Shown: positions 42,587 to 51,160, counted from the stretch's first letter. The stretch is 64,000 nucleotides of DNA from Cribrihabitans_A pelagius (GCF_048820915.1 NZ_JBMERR010000008.1:1-64000); one strand, 5' to 3'. The notes: generated by a model not told the origin, from the sequence alone. Numbers and translations: made by a program.

Positions 42587-43420
42587 ATGGTGGCCGAATC
42601 CTTACTCAGTTTTTCTGAAGTGCTTCTATTTGGGCGTGTTGTGGAAGATCTCGAAATTGCCGGCGGGGAGGCGGACCTTCCGGTCGCCCTGGTGGGCAGC
42701 ACCGGCAATATCGCCAGCCTGCAGGGGCTGCAGGTCAGCGATCAGGCGGTGAGGCCTGGCGACAACATCCTGCTGATGGAGCAGGATGACGAAACCGGGA
42801 ACGGGCTTTACACGGTCGACGATAGCGCCGGGAACCCCTGGGTGGACCAGCAGAAATATCCCAAGAAAACCGTCCTCCGGGTTGAGCGCGGCGCGCGCAA
42901 GGGAACCTGGCGGCAGACCAAACGGCTTTCCGGCGGGAAACAGGCCTTCAAGCTGGTGCGCAGGCGCCGGGCGCTGGGCAGGAACCGGCTCCTGGAGGAT
43001 CAGATCGGCGGCAACGCGGTGCTGGCGCGGATCTACGGTTTTTCTTACGAGGGCAGCTATTACGAACTGCCGGAGCCCACCGTTTTTATGGTGCACGGCA
43101 AGGGTGAAAAAGCTTTTGCCGCCAGCGGGCCCAATGCACGCTCGCCGCTCAACCCGTCGGAATCGGGCGTGGCCTCGGCGGAGTACCAGGTTGCGGACGG
43201 CATCCGGGTCTGGGACTACGACAAGGCCGATTACACCATCCGCATGGACGTGATGACCGGCATGCTGGAGCAGGTGCTGCTGGATGTCTATTTCGGCGGC
43301 CCCGGCCCAGCCATCAGCGGCGCCAAGGTGAGCGGCGCCAAGGTCAGCGGGGCGAAGGTGAGCGGTGCCAAGGTGAGCGGCGCGAAGGTCAGCGGCGCCA
43401 AGGCCCGGGGCAGCGACTGA
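42587..43420 (+). CDS. Protein with tail-like N-domain and C-terminal SGAKV repeats (candidate YcaO-TfuA substrate)
   Basis: Unrecognised 277-residue protein. Residues 41-80 (NIASLQGLQVSDQAVRPGDN..NGLYTVDDSAGNPW) resemble the NIxTLSGLQTIDGVxLxxGDRVLVxxQ..NGIY motif found in many phage tail and surface proteins. Residues 90-130 are basic. Residues 244-273 are six tandem SGAKV/SGAKA units before ARGSD at the end. There is no signal peptide and no Cys, so azole chemistry at Cys is excluded. It follows the YcaO-TfuA-peptidase genes with its own AT-rich gap (GGGAG ribosome site). It could be a multi-core RiPP precursor, a pentapeptide-repeat fragment, or a structural tail; none is proved. Confidence 0.6.
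   Translation: MVAESLLSFSEVLLFGRVVEDLEIAGGEADLPVALVGSTGNIASLQGLQVSDQAVRPGDNILLMEQDDETGNGLYTVDDSAGNPWVDQQKYPKKTVLRVERGARKGTWRQTKRLSGGKQAFKLVRRRRALGRNRLLEDQIGGNAVLARIYGFSYEGSYYELPEPTVFMVHGKGEKAFAASGPNARSPLNPSESGVASAEYQVADGIRVWDYDKADYTIRMDVMTGMLEQVLLDVYFGGPGPAISGAKVSGAKVSGAKVSGAKVSGAKVSGAKARGSD
43316..43405 (+). repeat. Six tandem 15-bp units encoding SGAKV
   Basis: Units are 15 bases each. The first five encode SGAKV and the last SGAKA. Codons differ silently (GGC/GGG/GGT, GCC/GCG, GTG/GTC), so the amino-acid repeat is kept while DNA copies have drifted. Units 1 and 2 differ only at the last base. Confidence 0.9.
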
Positions 43421-43509
43421 ACCCGCCGCCGCTGCCGCGCGAAACGGGCCGGGCGGCCCGGGCGGCAGTCAGGCCGAGACCATGCAAGCAAGCAGGCAGC
43501 GCTGCGCGC

Positions 43510-45273
43510 TCAGAAACCCGCCTTCTTCAGCCCCTCGACAAAGCGTTCGGTATCCTCCGGCAGCTTGTCGGGCTGCACCTGCGCCCAGCGGTCCAGTGAA
43601 AAATTCGGATGCGCCGCATGATGTTTGCGCGCCATTTCCCGGGCCTTGTCCATCTGGCCCAGCTGGGCATAGCTGGCGGCGAGCATGCGCTGGCCCTCGG
43701 TCGGATTGTTCATCCGGTTCAGCGTGGCAATCACGGCGTCATATTGGGCCAGGTTGTAATAGGCGCCGCCCAGGTGCCACAGGTACTGGTCCGGGAAATA
43801 GGGGTTGAGCCGCATCGCCTGCTGCAAGTGGCTGATCGCGGCTTCGTTGTCGCCGGAATGGGCCAGCGCGTCGGCATAGTCGGAGCGCAGGTCGGCGTCG
43901 TTCGGGTTCAGCGCCAGCGCCCGCTGGTAGGCGCTGAGCGCGGCATCGTGGTCCTTGCGGTAAAGATGCACGAAGCCCAGCTCGCCAAAGCCGCGCGCAT
44001 CGGTCGGGTCGATATCGACGGCGCGCTGGGCAAACTCCAGTGCCGTGTCCAGAGCCCGGCCTGCGTCGGGAGCCCAGGAATAGCGCCAGTCGATGTTAAG
44101 CGTGCGCGACAGCGCGGCGGAGGCGCGGGCATATTGCCCGTCCCGCTTCAGCGCCTTCTGATAAAGCGATTGCGCCGCATGGTTGTCCTGCCGGGTATAG
44201 CGGAAGATATACTGCTGGCCGCGCAGCACAAAGCCATAGGCCGCAAGGTCGGCGGGCACGGCCTGTGCCATGCGCTGACGCTCCTGCGCCTCTATCAGCA
44301 CCGCGGCGGAGGCGACGATGGCCTCGGTCAGCTCGTCCTGGATCGCGAAGATGTCGCTGATGTCGCGGTCATAGCGCTCGCCCCAGATCGAGCGGCCCGC
44401 CTCGGCGTCGATCAGCTCGGCGGTGATGCGCAGCCGGCTGCCTTGCCGGCGCACGCTGCCGCGCGCCACGTAGCGCACGCCCAGCTTGCGCGCGGCCTCC
44501 TGCGGCGGCAGCGACTGCGCCTTGAAGAAGAAGGCCGAGTTGCGCGCGATCACGAAGAGGTTCTTGAACTTCGACAGGTTGAGGATGATGTCATCGGTCA
44601 GCCCGTCCGCAAACCAGCTGCCCGCGGCGCCTTCGCCGGGGCTTTCGAAGGGCAGCACCGCCACCGAGGGCACCTCGGGCGGCGGCGGCGCGGCGAGCTG
44701 CGCGCCGGGCCGCACCGTGGCTGCCATTGCCGCGCCCTCCACCTCGCTGCGCACGCAGTAGGTGGCAACAGGGCGGGCGATGTTTTTCAGCGCCTGCGCC
44801 CCGAGGAACTCGTAGCCGAAGCGCAGCTGGTCGCGGATCTGCTCGTAGACCGCCGCGCTGACGAATACGCGGCCGGGTTCGGCGATCTCTTGCAGCCGCG
44901 CCGCGATATTGACGTTGTCGCCATGGATGCCGCGGTCATCCATCAGGATCTCGCCCAGGTGCACGCCGGCGCGGAAGCGGATGTGCTGGGCCGGCGGGCG
45001 GCTCTGGTTGCTGCGCCCGGCGATGCGGTGCAGCTCAACGCCGAAACGCACCGCATCCGCGGCATGGCCGAACAGCGCCAGCACCCCGTCGCCGCGGATC
45101 GCGACCACGCGGCCGTCGTGCTCCTCGCAGGCGGTCTCCAGTTCCACCAGCAGCGATTTCAGGGTGGAGTAAGTATCGATCTCGTTATAACTCATCAGCC
45201 GGGCGTAGCCGACGACGTCGGCGAATAGCACGGCGCCCAGCCCGCGCCGGATCGATAGGTCTGCGCTGCACAT
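43510..45273 (-). CDS. Class III adenylate/guanylate cyclase with TolB-like and TPR domains
   Basis: The 587-residue cytoplasmic protein has a class III cyclase domain at about 8-180 (AVLFADVVGYARLM with metal Asp, VAIRGDGVLALFG, GDNVNIAARLQEIA), then a TolB-like nucleotide-binding-like region (VAVLPFESPGEGAAGSWFADGLTDDIILNLSKFKNLFVIARNSAF, about 205-330), and TPR-like repeats (HDAALSAYQRALALNPNDADLRSDYADALAHSGDNE). This layout is common in Rhizobiales and Roseobacters. It likely makes cAMP in response to protein contact. The start MCSADLSI follows GGGGAGCGGCAAG. It is convergent with the SGAKV gene. Confidence 0.87.
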   Translation of the reverse strand: MCSADLSIRRGLGAVLFADVVGYARLMSYNEIDTYSTLKSLLVELETACEEHDGRVVAIRGDGVLALFGHAADAVRFGVELHRIAGRSNQSRPPAQHIRFRAGVHLGEILMDDRGIHGDNVNIAARLQEIAEPGRVFVSAAVYEQIRDQLRFGYEFLGAQALKNIARPVATYCVRSEVEGAAMAATVRPGAQLAAPPPPEVPSVAVLPFESPGEGAAGSWFADGLTDDIILNLSKFKNLFVIARNSAFFFKAQSLPPQEAARKLGVRYVARGSVRRQGSRLRITAELIDAEAGRSIWGERYDRDISDIFAIQDELTEAIVASAAVLIEAQERQRMAQAVPADLAAYGFVLRGQQYIFRYTRQDNHAAQSLYQKALKRDGQYARASAALSRTLNIDWRYSWAPDAGRALDTALEFAQRAVDIDPTDARGFGELGFVHLYRKDHDAALSAYQRALALNPNDADLRSDYADALAHSGDNEAAISHLQQAMRLNPYFPDQYLWHLGGAYYNLAQYDAVIATLNRMNNPTEGQRMLAASYAQLGQMDKAREMARKHHAAHPNFSLDRWAQVQPDKLPEDTERFVEGLKKAGF

Positions 45274-45393
45274 CTTGCCGCTCCCCGTTCCAGCCCGTCC
45301 CGGCGGACTGCGCCCGCGGGGTGTCGGTGCAGGCCGCCCATTCAAGCTGAACGTGTCCCGGTCCAGCCATCCTGGCCGGGCGGGCCCTCGCTG

Positions 45394-46044
45394 TCAGTCC
45401 TGAGATAGCGCCGGAGCGCCGGGCGGCCAGCACCAATCGCCGCCGTTAGCGCCATCAAAAGCAACCATGGTTGCAGCCGGCAGCCGGCCTGCAAGTGCGC
45501 TGCGCCGGGTCTCCCATTCCTGGGCCAGCAGCCCGACCACCAGCATGTCGTGATGGCGGCCCTCGGCAAACCAGGCGGCGCGCATGCGGCCTTCGGTGAC
45601 AAATCCGGCCTCAGCGGTGAGGCGGGCACTGCCCTGGTTGCCCTCCCGGTAGTAGGAGGTCATCCGGTGCAACCCCAGCTGGCGGAAGCCGAAATCCAGC
45701 ATCAGCCCCAGGCAGCGCAGGCCCAGTCCCTTGCGGCGCGCAGGTTTGTCGAGAAATAGTGCAACCACCGCGTCGCGGTTGACGGGCGAAATCTCCTCCA
45801 GCCCGGTTATGCCCGCAGGCGCGCCATCGCCCGCAACTATAGTGAACCAGCATCTGCCGCTTTGGGCGGCGCCTGCCGCGTCCAGGTCCCAGGCCTTTGC
45901 CGCTGCCGCCGCATTCAGCGGGATGCGGGCGTTGCGGTCGAAACTGGCGAGGTCGCGGATATCGCGGAACCAGCGCGCAACCGCGGGCAGGTCGTCCTGC
46001 TCCAGCGGTCTGAGCGTGTAGAGCTCCGCGGGCCATTCTGCCAT
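45394..46044 (-). CDS. GNAT-family acetyltransferase, RimJ/RimL-like
   Basis: The 216-residue protein has an acetyl-CoA loop (VVALFLDKPARRKGLGLRCLGLML, pattern R-x-x-G-x-G) and the RimJ-type motif GLHRMTSYYREGNQGSARLTAEAGFVTEGRMR. The start MAEWPAEL has AAGGATCAGCGCC before it. The last 30 residues are outside the normal fold and Pro/Gly-rich. It is a single gene between the cyclase and TauC-like genes. Substrate unknown. Confidence 0.82.
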   Translation of the reverse strand: MAEWPAELYTLRPLEQDDLPAVARWFRDIRDLASFDRNARIPLNAAAAAKAWDLDAAGAAQSGRCWFTIVAGDGAPAGITGLEEISPVNRDAVVALFLDKPARRKGLGLRCLGLMLDFGFRQLGLHRMTSYYREGNQGSARLTAEAGFVTEGRMRAAWFAEGRHHDMLVVGLLAQEWETRRSALAGRLPAATMVAFDGANGGDWCWPPGAPALSQD

Positions 46045-46168
46045 GGGCGCTGATCCTTCCGGGCTGTGCGCGTGGCGGGAGCCTAGCATGGACATGGGGC
46101 TGCAGGCAGGCCCTTACGGGGACTTTGCGCCACTTCTTGCGGGGACTTTGCGTCAGTTTAGGGTATTG

Positions 46169-46201
46169 CTGTCCGCGGCGCCAACAGCGCGCCGCGGACA
46201 G
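46169..46201. terminator. Hairpin at the end of the tauABC-like operon
   Basis: Perfect 13-bp stem CTGTCCGCGGCGC / GCGCCGCGGACAG with 7-base loop, nine bases after the tauC stop. There is no T-tract. A 13-base direct repeat (CGGGGACTTTGCG, at 46117 and 46140) lies just beyond. Confidence 0.6.
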
Positions 46202-46209
46202 GGGGCACC

Positions 46210-47475
46210 TCAGCTATGGCCCTTCCAGGGCACCAGCCAAGCCTCGGCCTTGCGCATAAGAATGTCGATGCCGTAGCCAATGATGCCGATCAGCACGATA
46301 CCCATGATGACGATATCGGTGAGCTGAAACTTGGAAGCCGCGATGATCATCATGCCCGCGCCCTTCTGCGCCGCCACCAGTTCCGCCGCCACGACAGTGC
46401 CCCAGCAGACCCCCATCGCCACCCGCGCGCCGGTGAAGATCTCGGGCAGGGAGTTGGGAATGATGACATGGCGCATGATCTGCCATTTCGAGGCGCCCAG
46501 CGAATAGGCGGCGTGGATCTTGGTGATGTTCACACCAGAGACGCCGGCCCGTGCCGCAATGGTCATGATCCAGAGCGCGGCGAGGAACAGCAGGATGATC
46601 TTGCCGGTCTCCCAGATGCCGAACCAGATAATCACCAGCGGGATCAGCGCGAGCGGCGGCACCGGGCGCATGAACTCCACGATCGGGTCGAACCAGCCGC
46701 GGAACCAGCCCGACAGCCCCATTGCATAGCCGAGCGGAATGCCCACCAGCGCCCCGGTCACGAAACCGGCGATCACCCGCAGGAGCGACCAGCCCAGATG
46801 CTGCCAGAGCGAAAAGTTCTGATAGCCGTCAGAGGCGATCTCGAAGAAGCGCGCAACCACGGTCTCCGGCGCGGGCAGCCAGATCGGGTTCATCTGCATG
46901 CCGTCCGAGGGCGTGAAGCTGATTGCTCCCTTGCCCGTCAGGGTGACGGTGCCGGCGCCGGTCTCCACCGCTGCGCCCGGCCCGATCGGCTCGCCGTCGA
47001 TGGCGACGATCTTGGCGCCTTCCCTGCGCTTGGCCTCGTCGTTGCGGTCGAAGATCAGTGTCGAGGAGCGCGAGGCGGCGGCGGCCAGTGCATCGTCCTT
47101 GGCAAAGCCGTTGCCCGGGGGCACCTCGAAGCGGGGGTTTTCCTCTCCGAAGCCTGCCACCCGCACGTGCACGGTGGCGTCGTCGCGGTCGCCATCGGCG
47201 TTCTCCAGCGTGTAGGTGAACTGCGTCTCGCCGCTGAACGGCCCCGGCACATGCAGGGGAAACAGCGAAGAACCGGTGAAGGCGGCCCAGATCACGAAGA
47301 TCACCAGAACCGAGATCACCGACGCCGCCCGGTCAGGCCGCACGGCGCTTTCGTCTCCGAAGGTCACGGTCTTGAGGCTGGTGAAGTCATGCCGCGCCTC
47401 CATGCCGCGGCGGATCAGCCGGACTAGGAAGAAGGCGCCTGCAAACAGCGCCACGTAGAACAGAAGGACGTTCAT
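46210..47475 (-). CDS. tauC: TauC/SsuC-type ABC permease with extra N-terminal domain
   Basis: The permease core is residues 205-421: LGWSLLRVIAGFVTGALVGIPLGYAMGLS, EFMRPVPPLALIPLVIIWFGIWETGKI and the EAA loop AAYSLGASKWQIMRHVIIPNSLPEIFTGARVAMG. The 421-residue length is about 150 more than usual. The extra part is one helix at 1-20, one at 52-68, then a soluble domain at about 72-195 with Ig/cadherin-like beta patterns (FTYTLENADGDRDDATVHVRV and VTLTGKGAISFTP). It overlaps the tauB stop by ATGA. It forms the membrane part of a taurine- or sulfonate-type importer; the insertion is a notable oddity. Confidence 0.83.
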   Translation of the reverse strand: MNVLLFYVALFAGAFFLVRLIRRGMEARHDFTSLKTVTFGDESAVRPDRAASVISVLVIFVIWAAFTGSSLFPLHVPGPFSGETQFTYTLENADGDRDDATVHVRVAGFGEENPRFEVPPGNGFAKDDALAAAASRSSTLIFDRNDEAKRREGAKIVAIDGEPIGPGAAVETGAGTVTLTGKGAISFTPSDGMQMNPIWLPAPETVVARFFEIASDGYQNFSLWQHLGWSLLRVIAGFVTGALVGIPLGYAMGLSGWFRGWFDPIVEFMRPVPPLALIPLVIIWFGIWETGKIILLFLAALWIMTIAARAGVSGVNITKIHAAYSLGASKWQIMRHVIIPNSLPEIFTGARVAMGVCWGTVVAAELVAAQKGAGMMIIAASKFQLTDIVIMGIVLIGIIGYGIDILMRKAEAWLVPWKGHS

Positions 47476-48278
47476 GCCACTTGCTCCGTCCGGCCCATGA
47501 TTTCCTCTTCCATCTCCCAGATCATCGACAGGATCTCGTCCCTTGTCTCGGCAAAGCCTTCCGATTTCTTCACCTCGCGCAGGTCGGCGTTCACGCCGCG
47601 CTCGGCAAAGGGGAGGGTGTATTCGCGGTGGATGCGGCCGGGCCGCGGCGCCATCACCAGGAGCCGTTCGCCCAGCAGCAGCGCTTCCTCCACCGAATGG
47701 GTGATGAGGATGATGGTCTTGCCGGTCTCCTTCCAGAGCTTCAGCACCAGGCCTTGCATCTTCTCCCGCGTCAGCGCGTCGAGCGCGCCCAAGGGCTCGT
47801 CCATCAGGATCACGTCCGGTTCATTGGCCAGACAGCGCGCCAGGGCCACCCGCTGCTGCATGCCGCCCGACAGCTCGTAAACCGCCTTGTCCTTGAAGCC
47901 GCCAAGCCCGACGATCTCCAGCAGGTGGTCCGAGATCCGGTCCCGCTCGGCCTTTGGCATGCCCTTCATGCGGGGGCCGAACTCGACGTTTTCGCGCACG
48001 TTCATCCATTCGAACAGGGCGCCGCGCTGAAATACCATGCCGCGCTCGGCGTTGGGTCCGGTCACCACATGGCCGTTCAGTTCAACCGTGCCCCCTGTGG
48101 GGGCGAGGAACCCGGCAACGATGTTGAGCAGGGTGGTCTTGCCGCATCCCGACGGCCCCAGCACCGACAGAAGCTCGCCCTCCTCAAGTCTCAGTGATAC
48201 ATCCTTCAGCGCCTGCACCGAGCTGCCGTTGGGCAGGTCGAAACGCATGGACAGGTTTTTGATGTCCAGTCCTGACAT
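47472..48278 (-). CDS. tauB: TauB/SsuB-type ABC ATP-binding protein
   Basis: The 268-residue importer ATPase has Walker A GPSGCGKTT, Q-loop VFQRGALFEWMNV, signature ELSGGMQQRVALARCL, Walker B VILMDEPLGALD and ITHSVEEALLLG. Its affinity to nitrate/taurine/sulfonate ATPases is clear from these blocks. It is the middle gene of tauA-tauB-tauC, coupled to tauC. It may serve taurine or a related sulfonate; sequence alone cannot tell them apart. Confidence 0.9.
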   Translation of the reverse strand: MSGLDIKNLSMRFDLPNGSSVQALKDVSLRLEEGELLSVLGPSGCGKTTLLNIVAGFLAPTGGTVELNGHVVTGPNAERGMVFQRGALFEWMNVRENVEFGPRMKGMPKAERDRISDHLLEIVGLGGFKDKAVYELSGGMQQRVALARCLANEPDVILMDEPLGALDALTREKMQGLVLKLWKETGKTIILITHSVEEALLLGERLLVMAPRPGRIHREYTLPFAERGVNADLREVKKSEGFAETRDEILSMIWEMEEEIMGRTEQVA

Positions 48279-48353
48279 GATCTTCCCTTCAAGATTGAAG
48301 CTGCGCGGAGGCGGCCCGGCAAGCGGGCCGCCCCGTTCCGGCGCCTGCTGGAG

Positions 48354-49352
48354 TCAGCTTCCGTGCGCGGCGGCCAGCGGTGCGGTGTTGACGGCGTTAT
48401 CATAGGAGCCGAGCGCGCTTTCGATGCTGCCCGACTGGACAAAGACCTCGGCAACGCCCTTCATGAACTCCTGGGCGCCGCCGCCCAGCCACTTGTCCGA
48501 CAGCTGCTCTTCGACCGAGGGGAAGGTGAAAGTGGCGATGGTGGCCTCGGCATCGGTAATGTCCATGCCCGCGTCTTTGGCGATCACCGGCAGCATCTCG
48601 TCCTTCTGATCGCCTGCGTTCCATTTCGCGTTGGCCTCGGCGGTGACCTTCAGGAATTTGGAGAGCAGCTCGCCTTCCTCGGCGATGAAGCCGGAGGGCG
48701 CGCTGGTCACGTCAAAGACCAGGATGCCCAGCTCTTCCTTTTCCGCGCCTGTGAGCAGCACATTGCCGTATTCCTTCATCCGGCGCAGCGCGCCGCCCCA
48801 GCCGCAGACCATGTCGAGGTTGCCTTGGGCAAAGGCGGCGGCGCCATCGGCCGGTGCCATATCGACAATTTCCATCGAGCCCGCATCGACGCCGAAATGC
48901 GCCATCTGTGACAGGAAGCCGTAATGCGCGGCGGTGCCGATCGGCACGCCGACCTTCTTGCCCGCCAGCTCGCCCGCGTTCTCCTTGCCGATTTCCAGCT
49001 CTTCCGCCACCACGCAGTTGTCGTTGTCGGAATAGCTCACCGCCACATCGACGATCTGCAGGTCCTGCCCGGCCGAGGTGGTCACCACGAAGGGCGGCAC
49101 CCCCTGGCTGACCGCGATCTGGACATCGCCCGAGGCCATCGCCGCCGACATCGCGGTGCCGGTGTCAAACGAGACCCAGTTGACCTTGACGCCCATGGCC
49201 TCCTCGTAGTGGCCCTGGGCCTTCGCGTATTGGAAGGGCATCGGCCATTCCAGAAAATAGGCGACGGTGATTTCCTCGGCGGCAAAGGCGGCCGGAGCGG
49301 CGGCGAGCACGGCGGCTGCCGATACCGCGGCTTTGAGCGTGGTCTTGAACAT
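48354..49352 (-). CDS. tauA: TauA-type periplasmic binding protein
   Basis: The 332-residue receptor has a signal peptide (MFKTTLKAAVSAAAVLAAAPAAFA). Taurine/sulfonate-type NMT1-like blocks follow: ITVAYFLEWPMPFQYAKAQG, VSFDTGTAMSAAMASGDVQIAVSQGVPPFV and GKKVGVPIGTAAHYGFLSQMAHFGVD. It is first in the tauABC-like operon. Roseobacters import taurine by such systems, but the usual tpa, xsc and ald genes are not adjacent, so another sulfonate or amine is possible. Confidence 0.85.
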   Translation of the reverse strand: MFKTTLKAAVSAAAVLAAAPAAFAAEEITVAYFLEWPMPFQYAKAQGHYEEAMGVKVNWVSFDTGTAMSAAMASGDVQIAVSQGVPPFVVTTSAGQDLQIVDVAVSYSDNDNCVVAEELEIGKENAGELAGKKVGVPIGTAAHYGFLSQMAHFGVDAGSMEIVDMAPADGAAAFAQGNLDMVCGWGGALRRMKEYGNVLLTGAEKEELGILVFDVTSAPSGFIAEEGELLSKFLKVTAEANAKWNAGDQKDEMLPVIAKDAGMDITDAEATIATFTFPSVEEQLSDKWLGGGAQEFMKGVAEVFVQSGSIESALGSYDNAVNTAPLAAAHGS

Positions 49353-49846
49353 CAGGTATCTCCCTAGCTGGTTTACGATCCGGTAATGGCTCCGGTCTTG
49401 TTCCCGCGCGGGGTTGCCAGCGCAGGCTTGCGGCGCGAGGCGCCGGGGCAGGGCGCGGCCTATAGCCCGGTAGCGGGTGTCAGGGCCCGGGCTGCGCGTC
49501 CTTGTGTCCAGAGTGCCGGCGGCAGCGGGTCAGGCTGTAGTGCCACTTGCAGGAACTCATAGTTCCAACTGGCCTGATGCGGCCGCAGAAAGTTGTCGTC
49601 TTTGATATCTTTATAGCGCGACCTTGGCGTCTTCGCAGCAATGGCGTGCAGGCGGGACGCGCCCCGGCGGGCGCTGCAAAACAGTGCTGGCCAGCGGCGG
49701 CACCCCTTGCGGCCCGCCAGCCGCGGGCGGGCTTCCGGGATGTGCCGATTGCGACAGCGCGGGGCCGGCGCGGGAAATTGCGGGTGCCGGGAGGCTCTGC
49801 CGGAAAATTGTGCAGGCGCTGGCCGAAACGCGACCTCTCCGGCTCT
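49353..49846 (-). promoter_or_regulatory. Gap between tauA and the HisD-like gene
   Basis: 494 bases with no supported gene. It contains the palindrome GGAACTCATAGTTCC (49552-49566: perfect 6-bp arms, 3-base centre) and an AT-rich stretch on its right (TTTGATATCTTTATAG, 49597-49612). It should hold the promoter and any operator of tauABC. Confidence 0.45.
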
Positions 49847-51130
49847 TCAGCCCGCCTCCGGTCCAGGGTGCAGCCGCCGCTCGGCCGAGCGCGCGTGGCC
49901 CTCCATGCCCTCCACCCGGCTGATGCTGGCGGTGCGCCGGGCCAGCTCCTGCGCGGCCCCGGGGCTGCTGCGCTGCCAGGTGACGGTCTTGATGAACTTG
50001 TGCACCGACAGCCCGCCGGTATAGCGCGCCGCGCCGCTGGTGGGCAGCACGTGGTTGGGGCCCGCCGCCTTGTCGCCGAAAGGCACGGTTGTTTCCGCCC
50101 CCAGGAACAGCGAGCCATAGCTGCTGAGCCGCTCCAGCCACCAGTCCAGATCCGATGCCTGCACGTGCAGATGCTCGGGCGCGTAAGAATCGGCGACCTG
50201 CGCCGCCTCTTCGCGGGTTTCGCACAGCACCACCTCGCCGCGCTCGGCCCAGGCCTGGCTGGCGGCGGTGGCGTTGGGTTCGGGCAGGGTGGCGGCCAGC
50301 CGCGGCACCAGCGCCATCACCTCCTGCGCCAGCGCCGCATCGGTGGCGACCAGCCAGACCGGGCTGTCAGCGCCGTGTTCGGCCTGGCCCGCAAGATCCC
50401 AGGCCACTGTTTCAGGATTGGCCGCCCCGTCCGCGATCACCAGAGAGTCGGTGGGGCCTGCAAACATGTCGATGCCGACGCGGCCGAACAGCATCCGCTT
50501 GGCCTCGGCCACATAGGCATTGCCGGGGCCTGCGAGGATATCGGCAGGCCGCGCGCCGAAAAAGCCATGCGCCATCGCCGCGATGCCCTGCACGCCGCCA
50601 AGGTTCAGGATCATGTCGGCCCCCGCCAGATCCATCGCATAGAGGATCGCGTCGGGAATGCCCGCACCGGGGCGGGGCGGCGAGACCGCGGTGATATGCG
50701 GCACACCCGCCACCTTGGCGGTGGTGATCGTCATCAGTGCGCTGGCCACATGGCTGTAACGGCCGCCCGGCACGTAGCAGCCGGCACTGGATACCGGGAT
50801 CTGTCTCTGCCCCGCCACATGGCCGGGAAACAGCTCCACCTCGCAGTCGCGGATGGTCGCCCGCTGCGCCTCGGCAAAGCGGCGGATGTTGGCATGGGCA
50901 AAGCGGATGTCCTCTTTCAGCGCTTCCGGCACCCGGGCGCAGGCGGCCTCCCGTTCGGCGGGGGTGACCGCGATGCGCCCGGTCCACTTGTCGAGCCGCT
51001 CGGCATAGCGGCGCACCTCCGCCTCGCCGCCCTGGGCGATCCGGGCCAGCATGATGGCCACCGTGTCGCGGATATCCGCGTTCTCGGCTGCGGGGCGCGG
51101 GCCTGCCTTCTTCAGATAGGTGATCGTCAT
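49847..51130 (-). CDS. Histidinol dehydrogenase-family protein (HisD/sulfopropanediol dehydrogenase-like)
   Basis: Zinc- and NAD-dependent dehydrogenase family. The 427-residue protein keeps the HisD zinc and catalytic residues: AGQAEHGADSPVWL (Gln, His), SYAPEHLHV (Glu, His bases), FGDKAAGPNHVLPT (Asp) and VEGMEGHARSAERRL (last His). It is not in a his operon. HisD relatives outside his operons include sulfopropanediol 3-dehydrogenase (HpsN), so a sulfonate substrate is plausible beside tauABC. GAAAGGAGACGAG precedes the start. It lies just after the DMGDH-like gene on the same strand. Confidence 0.83.
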   Translation of the reverse strand: MTITYLKKAGPRPAAENADIRDTVAIMLARIAQGGEAEVRRYAERLDKWTGRIAVTPAEREAACARVPEALKEDIRFAHANIRRFAEAQRATIRDCEVELFPGHVAGQRQIPVSSAGCYVPGGRYSHVASALMTITTAKVAGVPHITAVSPPRPGAGIPDAILYAMDLAGADMILNLGGVQGIAAMAHGFFGARPADILAGPGNAYVAEAKRMLFGRVGIDMFAGPTDSLVIADGAANPETVAWDLAGQAEHGADSPVWLVATDAALAQEVMALVPRLAATLPEPNATAASQAWAERGEVVLCETREEAAQVADSYAPEHLHVQASDLDWWLERLSSYGSLFLGAETTVPFGDKAAGPNHVLPTSGAARYTGGLSVHKFIKTVTWQRSSPGAAQELARRTASISRVEGMEGHARSAERRLHPGPEAG

Positions 51131-51160
51131 CTCGTCTCCTTTCGTGCGGCGCGCGGCGGC

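Noticed and set aside
43316..43405. Tandem repeat considered as CRISPR-like or a sequencing slip
   Set aside because: Units are contiguous without spacers, keep the frame and differ at silent codons, so it is coding.
46117..46152. 13-base direct repeat CGGGGACTTTGCG
   Set aside because: Only two copies, no linked gene and no symmetry; noted but not interpretable.
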